Below, piece by piece: positions 22,492 through 32,247 of a DNA stretch of 64,000 nucleotides. How positions within the stretch are numbered: the first letter of the stretch is position 1; each line of letters starts with the position of its first letter. The notes under the pieces were generated by a model, which was given only the letters and a program-made list of their open reading frames with translations, searched no databases and had not been told where the DNA came from. Location: positions 4,182,501-4,246,500 of the forward strand of contig CP064988.1 of NCBI GenBank assembly GCA_016699855.1. Reading direction: 5' to 3'. The DNA is from Rhodospirillales bacterium (GTDB taxonomy: Bacteria; Pseudomonadota; Alphaproteobacteria; Reyranellales; Reyranellaceae). The position numbers and the translations under genes are program-made.

Positions 22492-22869
22492 ATGAACGCA
22501 GTCTTGGCCGTGGCCGTCGGCGGCGCGTTGGGATCGGTCGGCCGCTATCTGGTCGTCGACGCCATGGCGCGCGCGCTGGGCGTGGCGTTTCCCTGGGGGA
22601 CGCTGGTCGTCAACACCCTGGGCGGCGTCGCGATCGGCGTTCTGGCCGCCGTGTTCCTCGCCCGCCCCGAATACGGCGACTGGCGGCCGTTGTTGATCAC
22701 CGGCGTGCTGGGCGGATTCACGACGTTCTCGGCCTTCTCGCTCGACGCGTTCGGCTTGGCGCAGCGCGGTCAATGGGCATCGGCTGCCGCCTACGTCGCG
22801 GCGTCCGTCGCGCTCAGCCTGATCGGCACGGCGGCCGGCTGGCGCCTCGCGCGCGCGTGGCTCGCATGA
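22492..22869 (+). CDS. crcB: Fluoride ion channel FluC/CrcB
   Basis: Small membrane protein (125 aa, four membrane helices) forming dual-topology dimers that export fluoride. Family motifs: GGALGSVGRYLV at the N terminus, GTLVVNTLGG in helix 2, and GVLGGFTTFSAFSLD with the phenylalanine-containing pore region in helix 3. The ATG at 22492 is used; the frame is open upstream without conservation. I see no fluoride riboswitch in the 122 bp before it. It overlaps rluC by four bases (ATGA), so the two are translationally coupled. Confidence 0.93.
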   Translation: MNAVLAVAVGGALGSVGRYLVVDAMARALGVAFPWGTLVVNTLGGVAIGVLAAVFLARPEYGDWRPLLITGVLGGFTTFSAFSLDAFGLAQRGQWASAAAYVAASVALSLIGTAAGWRLARAWLA

Positions 22870-23873
22870 CGGCGTCGCCCGCGGCTCCCGCGGTCAGGAC
22901 CGTCGTCGTCGCCGACGACGAGGCCGATCTGCGCCTCGACCGCTGGTTCCGCCGGCACTACCCCGAGATCGGGCACGGGCGGCTGGAGAAGTTGCTGCGG
23001 ACGGGGCAGGTGCGGGTCGACGGCAAACGGGCCAAAGCCGCCGACCGGCTGGGCCACGGCCAGTCGATCCGGGTGCCGCCTTTGCGGATCGACGAGGCGA
23101 CCGAAGGAGAGTCGCCGATCCGCCGCCGCGCCGCGCCACCGGCGGCGATCGCCGCGCTCATCCGCCGGATCGTGCACCGCGACGACGACGTGCTGGCGAT
23201 CGACAAGGAGCCCGGCCTGGCGGTGCAGGGCGGCAGCGGCACGACCCTGCACGTCGACGGCATGCTCGACGCCCTGCGCTTCGAGAAGACCGACCGGCCC
23301 CGGTTGGTCCACCGCCTCGACAAGGACACCAGCGGGCTGCTGGTGCTCGGCAGGACCGCCGCGGCGGCGGCCCGGCTCGCCGCCGCCTTCCGCGGTCGCG
23401 ACGCGCGCAAGACCTACTGGGCGGTGGTCGTCGGCGTCCCGCGCGAGGCGCGCGGCACCATCGACCTGCCGCTGGCGAAATCGTCGGGCGGCGCGGTCGG
23501 CCGCGAGATGATGGCCGTCGACGTGAAGAGCGGCGATCCGGCCGTCACCGAGTACGAGGTCGTCGACACCGCCGGCCGGAGGGCGGCGCTGCTCCGGCTC
23601 CATCCCCTGACGGGCCGCACGCATCAACTGCGCGTCCATTGCGCCGCGTTGGGTCATCCGATCCTTGGCGACGCCAAGTACGGCGCCGACGCGGCCTTCA
23701 TCGACGGCGAGGGGATCGCCCGGCGCCTCCATCTCCACGCCGCCCGGCTCGAGCTGCCGCATCCCGCCGGCGGCACGTTGCGGCTGGCCGCCCCGCCACC
23801 GCCGCATTTCGCCGCGACCTTGGACGCGCTGGGATTGGAATTGCCGCGCGACGGGCGCGCCCGATCCGGCTAA
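22866..23873 (+). CDS. RluC/RluD-family 23S rRNA pseudouridine synthase
   Basis: Pseudouridine synthase (335 aa): N-terminal S4 RNA-binding domain at about residues 20-72 (RLDRWFRRHYPEIGHGRLEKLLRTGQVRVDGKRAKA), then the catalytic domain with HRLDKDTSG, Asp152 being the nucleophile. Further motifs LHPLTGRTHQLRVHCA and GDAKYG are typical of RluA-family enzymes. Probably RluC (positions 955/2504/2580 in E. coli) from the S4 domain and crcB neighbour, but RluD is not excluded. ATG overlaps the crcB stop; conserved crcB-rluC pairing is frequent in Alphaproteobacteria. Confidence 0.9.
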   Translation: MTASPAAPAVRTVVVADDEADLRLDRWFRRHYPEIGHGRLEKLLRTGQVRVDGKRAKAADRLGHGQSIRVPPLRIDEATEGESPIRRRAAPPAAIAALIRRIVHRDDDVLAIDKEPGLAVQGGSGTTLHVDGMLDALRFEKTDRPRLVHRLDKDTSGLLVLGRTAAAAARLAAAFRGRDARKTYWAVVVGVPREARGTIDLPLAKSSGGAVGREMMAVDVKSGDPAVTEYEVVDTAGRRAALLRLHPLTGRTHQLRVHCAALGHPILGDAKYGADAAFIDGEGIARRLHLHAARLELPHPAGGTLRLAAPPPPHFAATLDALGLELPRDGRARSG

Positions 23874-23915
23874 GACACGCGCATCGCCGGCCGCGGCCGG
23901 CCATCTGGGTGACAC

Positions 23916-26021
23916 GTGACGGCGAGACGTTGGCTGTGGACCGCTGCGGGCCTGGCGCTGGCGCTGACCTTGGCGCCGGTCGGCCTTTACGTCTGGGCGA
24001 GCACCCGCGACCTCTCCCGCTACCAGAACCAGATCACCGAGCAGTTCCGCCGGGCGACCGGCCGCGAACTGTCGATGAAGGGCGGCTTGCGGATCAACTT
24101 CACGTTCTCGCCCTCGGCCGTCGCCGAGAACGTGGTGCTGGCGAACGCGCCCGGCGGCTCGCGCCCGGAGATGGCGCGCGTCAAGCGCGTGGTGCTGCAT
24201 CTCGATCCGTTCTCGCTGCTGCTTGGCGAGATCCGCGTCGGCCGCATCCAGCTCTCCGGCGCAGACATCCTGATCGAGCGCGACGCCGACGGACGCAGCA
24301 ACGTCGCCATGGAGGCGCCGGTCGAGGATTCCGGCCCGCACGCCCGCGCCCACACCTCGCACCGGGTCAAAAGCACGCCGAGCCTGCCGTGGATCGGACA
24401 GATCGAGGTCGACGGCTCGACGCTGACCCTGCGCGAGACCAACGACCGGCCGACCGTCGTGATCGCGATCGACCGTTTCGTCGGCCGCGCGTCGCAGGCC
24501 AACTCGCCGCTCTCGGGAGAGTTTTCCGGCCGCGTCAACGGCGGCGAGACGCTGGTGCTGACCAGCGCCAGGGCGGGAACTTTCGACGGGTGGCTCAAGG
24601 GCTTCCCCGGCGAGTTGGACATCCAGGGCGCGCTGGCCGGTGGTCCCGTCACCGTGAAGGGACCGGCCACCGCCCGCCGGCTCGAGGTCGTGGTGACGAC
24701 GGCCGGCGCCAGCCTCGCCGCGCTCGGACCGGTCCTCGGCATTCCGCTGCCCGAGACGGCGCCGTACGATCTGCGGCTTAAGGTCACCAACGCCGGCAGC
24801 CGCACCCGCGTCGACATCGAGAAGCTCCAGATCGGCGCCAGCGAGATGCTCGCGGACCTCAGGTTCGGGGCCGACAAATCCGGCCGCCCGACGCTGAACG
24901 CCACCGTGACGTCGGAACGGATCGATCTCGCCGATTTCCGCAAGCGACCGGCGCCGGTCGCGCCGCCGCCCGCCGCCGGTGGCTCCACGCCCGCGTCGGG
25001 CGCGCCGCCGCCGCCGCCGGCCATGACGTTGACCGCGCCGGCACCTGCGGCGCCCGCCGACGGCCGAGTCATCCCCGCCGACGCCTATCCGGTCGAGGCG
25101 ATCCGCCGCTGGAACGTGGTCGCCGCCGTGCGCGTGACCGAGCTCGTCGGCGCCGCCGTGCGCGTGCAGTCGCTATCGGCGTCGATCGGTCTCAACAACG
25201 GCAAGCTGACCTTCCGGCCGGCCGCGACGATCGGCGGCGGCCAGGCCTCGCTCGACGCGCAGGTCGACGTCAGTGGACCGGGGCCCGTGCTGACGCTGAC
25301 GGCGTCGACGGCGCGCGTGCCGGTCGAGGAGCTCACCGCGCTGCTCGGAATCGGCGTCGTGCTCAAGGGCGCGCTGGTCGACATCGAGGTCAAGCTGCGC
25401 GGCCCGGGCCGTAACCTGCGGGAGTCGCTCGGGCTGGCGACCGGGACGGTCGATTTCACGGCCGGCGCTGGCGAGGTCGCCGCCGGCGGCGCGCATCTGC
25501 TCAGCCCGGAGTGGAAAAGGCTGTTGAACGCGTCCGGCCGCGGGCAGGTCTTCAACTGCGTCGCCGGGCGTATCGAGCTCGGCGGCCGCGCCGAGGGCGA
25601 GCGCGGCGCCGCCAACATCCGCCGTCTCGTGGTCGACGCGCCGCGCTTCGCCGCCGCCGGCGGCGGCTACGTGCAGATGCGCAACGAGGCCGTAGACCTG
25701 GTGCTGTGGCCGGAGCTACGCGATTTCAGTCTCGCGGCCGCTTCCCAGCCGTTGCAGTGGAAGGGGACGCTGGCCCGCATGTCGGCGGAATCGAATCCCG
25801 CCGCCGGGCGCGGCGTCGCGATACCGGCGAAGTACGCCAGCCTGACGGCGGCGCTCGACGCCACCGGACGCAACCGGGCGCTGACCGGCGGAACCGTCTG
25901 CGGCACGGTCGCGGCGCGCATCGAGGCGCTGTGGCCGCACCACCGCGCGCGTCTGCCGGTGTCGCCGGCGGTGTCCCCGGACTACCGGCCGCCGCGCGCG
26001 CCGGCGCGGCCGCGGCGATAG
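23916..26021 (+). CDS. AsmA-family envelope protein
   Basis: Large AsmA-like protein (701 aa) with an N-terminal membrane anchor (LWTAAGLALALTLAPVGLYVWAS) and the family start RDLSRYQNQITEQFRRATGRELSMKGGLRINFTFSPSAVAENVVLANAPGG. AsmA/YhdP-type proteins are bridge-like and linked to lipid transport and outer-membrane homeostasis. A Pro/Ala-rich low-complexity linker lies near residues 350-385 (APPPAAGGSTPASGAPPPPP). C-terminal AsmA_2-like region with GTVDFTAGAGEVAAGGAHLL. It starts with GTG; 42 bp after rluC, so it may belong to the same transcript. Confidence 0.82.
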   Translation: MTARRWLWTAAGLALALTLAPVGLYVWASTRDLSRYQNQITEQFRRATGRELSMKGGLRINFTFSPSAVAENVVLANAPGGSRPEMARVKRVVLHLDPFSLLLGEIRVGRIQLSGADILIERDADGRSNVAMEAPVEDSGPHARAHTSHRVKSTPSLPWIGQIEVDGSTLTLRETNDRPTVVIAIDRFVGRASQANSPLSGEFSGRVNGGETLVLTSARAGTFDGWLKGFPGELDIQGALAGGPVTVKGPATARRLEVVVTTAGASLAALGPVLGIPLPETAPYDLRLKVTNAGSRTRVDIEKLQIGASEMLADLRFGADKSGRPTLNATVTSERIDLADFRKRPAPVAPPPAAGGSTPASGAPPPPPAMTLTAPAPAAPADGRVIPADAYPVEAIRRWNVVAAVRVTELVGAAVRVQSLSASIGLNNGKLTFRPAATIGGGQASLDAQVDVSGPGPVLTLTASTARVPVEELTALLGIGVVLKGALVDIEVKLRGPGRNLRESLGLATGTVDFTAGAGEVAAGGAHLLSPEWKRLLNASGRGQVFNCVAGRIELGGRAEGERGAANIRRLVVDAPRFAAAGGGYVQMRNEAVDLVLWPELRDFSLAAASQPLQWKGTLARMSAESNPAAGRGVAIPAKYASLTAALDATGRNRALTGGTVCGTVAARIEALWPHHRARLPVSPAVSPDYRPPRAPARPRR

Positions 26022-26049
26022 GGAGCGATGGTCGGAGTATGGTCGGACG

Positions 26050-26769
26050 ATGAAGCGTTTCTACAAATCGGCCGCCGCCGCGGCGAACGACGGCGGCGTC
26101 TTCGTCGTCCGTCTCGACGGCAAGTCCGTGCGCACGCCGCTGGGCCGCGAGCTGGCGCTGCCGACGGCGACGCTGGCGGAGGCGATCGCCGCCGAGTGGG
26201 CGGCGCAACCCGTCGACGGCAAGGTCGCGCCGTCAACCATGCCGCTGACCCGCCTCGCCGTGACCGGACTGGACCGCGCCGCCGACCGGCGGGAGCAGGT
26301 GGTCGACGACATCTGCAAGTACGCCGATTCGGATCTGCTGTGCTACCGCGCCGAGACGCCGGTCGATCTTGCGCTGCGCCAGGCGCGCGCGTGGCAACCG
26401 GCGGTCGACTGGGCGGCGCGGCGCCACGGCGTCCGTCTCGACGTGCTGAGCGGTATCACGCACCGCGCGCAGTCGGCGGAGTCGATCGCCGCCTGCCGCC
26501 GCGCCGTCGCCGCGCACGGCGATCTCGCGCTGTCGGCGCTTTTCAACCTCACGGCGATGCTGGGTTCGGTGGTGCTGGCGCTGGCGGTGTCGGACGGCTG
26601 GATGGACGGTGTGGCCGCCTACGAGGCGGCGGAGCTCGACGCGCTCTACGCGATCGAGAAATGGGGCGAGGATTCCGAGGCGCGCGGTCGTCTCGACCGC
26701 CTGCGGCGCGACGCGACGGCGTGCGCGACGTTCCTGGCGGCGCTCGGCCCGGCGCGGCTGACGTCGTGA
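26050..26769 (+). CDS. ATP12-family F1-ATPase assembly chaperone
   Basis: ATP12 family protein (239 aa). In mitochondria ATP12 binds the F1 alpha subunit during ATP synthase assembly; bacterial homologues are found mainly in Alphaproteobacteria. Family features: KRFYKSAAAAANDGGVFVVRLDGKSVRTPLGRELALPT at the N terminus, AEWAAQ, the SMPLTRLAVTGLD-like PSTMPLTRLAVTGLD, and CYRAETPVDLALRQARAWQPAVDWA. The protein is full length and cytoplasmic. It follows the AsmA-like gene by 28 bp. No ATP synthase gene is in the window. Confidence 0.93.
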   Translation: MKRFYKSAAAAANDGGVFVVRLDGKSVRTPLGRELALPTATLAEAIAAEWAAQPVDGKVAPSTMPLTRLAVTGLDRAADRREQVVDDICKYADSDLLCYRAETPVDLALRQARAWQPAVDWAARRHGVRLDVLSGITHRAQSAESIAACRRAVAAHGDLALSALFNLTAMLGSVVLALAVSDGWMDGVAAYEAAELDALYAIEKWGEDSEARGRLDRLRRDATACATFLAALGPARLTS

Positions 26770-26803
26770 GGGGCGGACCACCGATGTCGGGTGAGGCGGT
26801 TCG

Positions 26804-27631
26804 ATGATCGCGCGCGCGCTCGCCCTCGCGGGACTGCTGTTGTCGACCCCGGCCGCTGCGCGCGAGATGACGGCGTCGATCCTCGACCTGTCGAGCCACA
26901 ACGAGATCGGTATCGACGCCCGGCTACGCTCGACGCACGGCATCGCGCTGATCATCCACCGCGCCACCATGGGGCTCGACGTCGGCAATTTCAGCGACTC
27001 CGACTACCGGTTCGACGACCAGATCAAGCAGGCCGCCGCCGTCGGCCTGCGGGTCGGCGCCTACCATCTGGCGACGCGCACCGGCACCGGCGCGCGGCAG
27101 GCCGACGACTTCCTCAAACTGGTGAAGACGACCTGCGACCAGCTCCCGTCGGCGTCGCGGCGGATCGTTCTGGCGCTGGACTGGGAGCCGTCCAACGGCG
27201 ATCCCGACAACTACATGGACGTGAACGAGGTCGCCGGCTTCCTGACCCGCCTGATGGCGCGCACCGGCCGCACCGCGCTGATCTACAGCAACGAGAATTT
27301 CTTCCACGACCGCAAGGGCGAGATGATGTCCTCGCCCCATGTCTGGGCGACGCTCGCCCGGCAGCACCTCTGGATAGCCAACTACCGCGCCACGGTGGAC
27401 CACCGCGGCCGGCCGACCGGCGCGTCCCCCTGGCCCAACGTCGAGGGGCTGCCATGGTCCACCTGGACGTTCTGGCAGTACACCGACGGCAAACGGTCGG
27501 CGTCGCCGCGGATGCCCAGCGGCCGCATCGACGGCGTGTCGGTCGACCGCAACGCCTTCAACGGCGGCGCGCGCCAACTCGACCGGTTCCTCGATGGAAT
27601 CGCGTGGGATTGCGTCTACCGATCCCGTTGA
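26804..27631 (+). CDS. GH25 family lysozyme, secreted
   Basis: Exported glycoside hydrolase 25 (275 aa), an N-acetylmuramidase-type fold. Signal peptide about residues 1-19 (LALAGLLLSTPAAA). The TIM-barrel motifs LDLSSHNE (for the usual DVSxxQ), IIHRATMGLDV, VGAYHLAT, LALDWEPSN with the catalytic D-x-E pair, LIYSNENFF, LWIANYRA and TWTFWQYTDG are in the correct order. It may turn over the cell wall or act on other bacteria's walls. It begins 34 bp after the ATP12 gene and is convergent with the DUF3592 gene. Confidence 0.85.
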   Translation: MIARALALAGLLLSTPAAAREMTASILDLSSHNEIGIDARLRSTHGIALIIHRATMGLDVGNFSDSDYRFDDQIKQAAAVGLRVGAYHLATRTGTGARQADDFLKLVKTTCDQLPSASRRIVLALDWEPSNGDPDNYMDVNEVAGFLTRLMARTGRTALIYSNENFFHDRKGEMMSSPHVWATLARQHLWIANYRATVDHRGRPTGASPWPNVEGLPWSTWTFWQYTDGKRSASPRMPSGRIDGVSVDRNAFNGGARQLDRFLDGIAWDCVYRSR

Positions 27632-27647
27632 GGGCCGCCGATCCGCC

Positions 27648-28085
27648 TCACGTCGACGGCGGTAGGCGTCTCAGGTCCTTCGGTCGCAATCCGAAGAACA
27701 CCGCCGCCAGGCCGGGTGCCGCCAGAATCAGCGGGAAGAACCACATCGCCATGAAGCCGCCGGCGACGACTCTGTGGGCCGTCTCGGGCTTGTAGTAGAT
27801 GGTCAGCGTCTCGCCGGGCTCGTAGTGGCTGGTCGAGCGATCGACGCGCGCGGTGCGGCGGCCTCGCGGACCGTCGTAGCGGACCACGACAGCGTAGTGG
27901 TTCACTTTGCCGGATCCCGATCCGATGCGTTCGCTCCTGACGACCTCGGCGTTCGCACGCTCGTGGGTCAATAAGACGGAGGCGTTGTCCGCCGCCATCC
28001 ATGCCGCGAACGACAACAAGAGCGCGCCCACGCCGCTGAACAGCGACAGCGCCAGGATGCTTAGAGCCCGCGCTTGCTCGGACAT
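27648..28085 (-). CDS. DUF3592-like membrane protein
   Basis: Small membrane protein (145 aa) with a hydrophobic segment near each end (ILALSLFSGVGALLLSFAAWMAA and FMAMWFFPLILAAPGLAAVFFGL) and between them an extracytoplasmic beta-rich stretch (ANAEVVRSERIG...HYAVVVRYDGPRGRRTARV, then YEPGETLTIYYKPE), which matches the DUF3592 pattern. Function unknown. The ATG at 28085 (MSEQARAL) is chosen; the frame is open further upstream but that part is Arg/Pro-rich noise. It is convergent with the lysozyme gene (16-bp gap). Confidence 0.7.
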   Translation of the reverse strand: MSEQARALSILALSLFSGVGALLLSFAAWMAADNASVLLTHERANAEVVRSERIGSGSGKVNHYAVVVRYDGPRGRRTARVDRSTSHYEPGETLTIYYKPETAHRVVAGGFMAMWFFPLILAAPGLAAVFFGLRPKDLRRLPPST

Positions 28086-28577
28086 GCGGGGAGACGCTCC
28101 GCGGTGGTGACGGCCGTCTATTGGCAGATGTGATCCGACGCGTCCAACCGATGCCCGGCCGACGTCGTCGACCGGATGCACCGGCCCGATGGCCACCCGA
28201 GGACCGCCACGACTGGCGGCCGCCTGCGGCGTCGGCGGTCGGCGCGACATTCAACATGTAGAGAGGGACACCCGCGCCGCGGGCGGAGAGGATCCGCGGG
28301 CTCGCCAACGAACCGATCCGTGTCGCGGCCGGGATGCGCCGCATGAGGGCGCCGCCGGCGGCGGCACGACATTCCTCTCGGCGTTCGGCGTCTCTGCGGC
28401 ACTGTACAGCCGGCGATCGTCGCGCAATAAAATTACAGTCCGGTGACGAGGCCGCCTAGCGTCATTGGCGGTGCGGTGGTATGGGCGGGCGCTTTTTCGA
28501 ACGCGATGCCGCGCGGGTCCGGCCGGGGCTCGGGATGGCGCGCGTTTTGCGAACGGATAGTCGTCGGGGGAGACCCA
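28086..28577. other. Non-coding gap upstream of pccB
   Basis: About 490 bp without a supported gene between the divergent DUF3592 and pccB genes. It includes the 8-bp palindrome CTGTACAG (28402-28409) and an AT-rich spot with TAAAAT (28428-28433) that may be a -10 element about 145 bp before pccB. The -35 region is not convincing. Open frames crossing it are not conserved-looking. Confidence 0.4.
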
Positions 28578-30110
<1,533 letters not shown>

Positions 30111-30138
30111 CGCCCCGGTGCCGCCCGTCGTGACCGCG

Positions 30139-32224
30139 ATGCCCGGTCCGTTCCGCCAGTCCGCCTTCGCCGCGCCGCCGCGCGCGCGAGGAGCCGTACC
30201 GCCACGCCGACGGGCGGGACGATCCGTTCCACTGGCTGCGCGATCCCGCCTATCCCGAGGTCAACGACAAGCGCGTGCTCGACCATCTCGCGGCCGAGAA
30301 CGCCTATGTCGACGCCGTGCTCGGCGGCGAGGGCGATCCGCGCCCGGCGCTGCTCGAGGAGTTCAAGGCGCTGGTGGTGCCGGACGAGACCGCGCCGCCG
30401 GATTGGATCCACGGCCGTTGGTATGGCTTCCGGTTCCGCGCCGGGCAGGAGTATCCGTCGTGGTACCGGCGCGACGCGCTCGACGGCCCCGAGACCACGA
30501 TCCTCGACGCCAACGTCGAGGCGGTCGGCAAGCCGTTCTACGCCGTGCGCGGCTGGGCCGTGTCGCCCGACCACCGCCGGCTGGCGATCCTCGACGACCG
30601 CGACGGCTCGGAGCGGCTGCGTCTGCGCGTCCGCGACCTGGCGACCGGCGCCGACATCCACGAGGGCGCCGCCGCCTGCGCGCCCGGTCTGGCGTGGTCG
30701 GCCGATTCGGCGACGTTGTTCTACGTCCGACAGGACGACAAGCAACGGCCGCGCTGGGTGCACCGCCACACGCTCGGCGCCACCGGGGACGATCCGCTGG
30801 TCTACGAGGAGTCCGATCCCGGCTTCTTCCTGGGCATCGGCGAGACGGCGTCCGGCCGTTTTCTTCAGATCGAATCGGCGGCCAAGAACAGCTCGGAGAC
30901 GCGGCTGCTGCCGCTGGACGCGCCGGCGGCGGCGCCGACGCTCGTTCTGGCGCGGCGCGACGACCATGAATACGACGTGGTCGACCGCGGCGACGAGCTG
31001 CTGATCCGCACCAACGACCGCCATCTCAACTTCCGCCTCGTGCGCGCGCCTCTGGCCGATCCACGCGAGGCGAACTGGACCGAAGTGGTGCCGGGACGCG
31101 ACGACGTCTTCATCGCCGGCTTCGGCGCGGCGCGCGATTTCTGGTGGCTGACGGAGCGCGCCGAGGGGTTGAAGCGCGTGCGCGTGGTCGAGGGCGGCCA
31201 CCGCGACATGTCCGCAGGGCGGATCGTCGCGTTCCCCGATCCGGCCTACACGATCTCCGTCGCCGGCGGACGCCAATGGGATCGCCGGACGTTGCGGCTG
31301 GTCTACCAGTCGCCGGCGCGTCCCAGCACCTGGTACGACTACGACGTCCCGGCCGCGCGGCTGGACGAGCTGCAGGCGACGCGCGTGCCCGGCCACGACC
31401 CGGCCGACTACGTCGTGGACCGTCTGTGGGCCGTGTCGCATGACGGCGCGCGCGTGCCGATCACGACGGTGCGCCACCGCGCGACCCCGGCCGACGGCGG
31501 CGGGCCGCTGCTGCTCTACGGCTACGGCTCGTACGGCGCGTCGATGGATCCGGGCTTCTCGTCCGGCCGCGTGCCGTTCCTGCGCCGCGGCGTGATCTGG
31601 GCGATCGCCCATATCCGGGGCGGCGAGGAGATGGGCCGCGGCTGGTACGACGACGGCAAGCTGCTGAAGAAGCGCAACACCTTCGCCGACTTCATCGCCT
31701 GCGCCGAGCATCTCGTGGCGGTCGGCGCGACGCGTCCCGGCCGCATCGCGGCGATGGGCGGCAGCGCCGGCGGCATGCTGATGGGCGCCGTCGCCAACAT
31801 GCGGCCCGACCTGTTCGGCGCCGTGCTCGCGATGGTGCCGTTCGTCGACGTGCTGTCGACGATGCTCGATTCGACCCTGCCGCTGACGCCGCCGGAATAC
31901 GTCGAATGGGGCAACCCGGCCGACAAGGTCTTCTACGACTACATCCGCGGCTACAGCCCGTACGACAACGTCGCGCGCCAGTCCTATCCGGCGATGCTGA
32001 TCAGCGCCGGCCTGCACGATCCGCGCGTGACGTACTGGGAGCCCGCCAAGTGGGCGGCGAAGCTGCGCGCCAGCAAGACCGACGACAACGTGCTGCTGCT
32101 GCGCACCGAGATGTCGGCCGGTCATGGCGGCGCGTCGGGGCGCTACAAGGCGCTCGAGGAAGTCGCCGAACGGCTGGCCTTCGTTATCCGCGCGCTCGGC
32201 CTGTCCGAGCGGCCCCTGCATTGA
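30139..32224 (+). CDS. Oligopeptidase B-like S9 prolyl oligopeptidase, frameshift near the start
   Basis: S9A serine peptidase, about 694 aa after repair, cutting short peptides, probably after basic residues if it is a true oligopeptidase B. The ATG at 30139 opens MPGPFRQSAFAAPPRA in frame 1, but REEPYRHADGRDDPFHWLRDPAYPEV and the rest are in frame 2; a one-base change in the CCGCGCGCGCG run at 30176-30188 is inferred. Upstream of 30190 frame 2 has no start codon after a stop. An N-terminal beta-propeller precedes the hydrolase domain: nucleophile motif GGSAGGML with Ser about 542, later GLHDPRVTYWEPAKW and the His in MSAGHGGASGR. No signal peptide. The gene separates pccB from pccA. Confidence 0.87.
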
Positions 32225-32247
32225 ACGCGTTGGTGAAGGAGAGACCC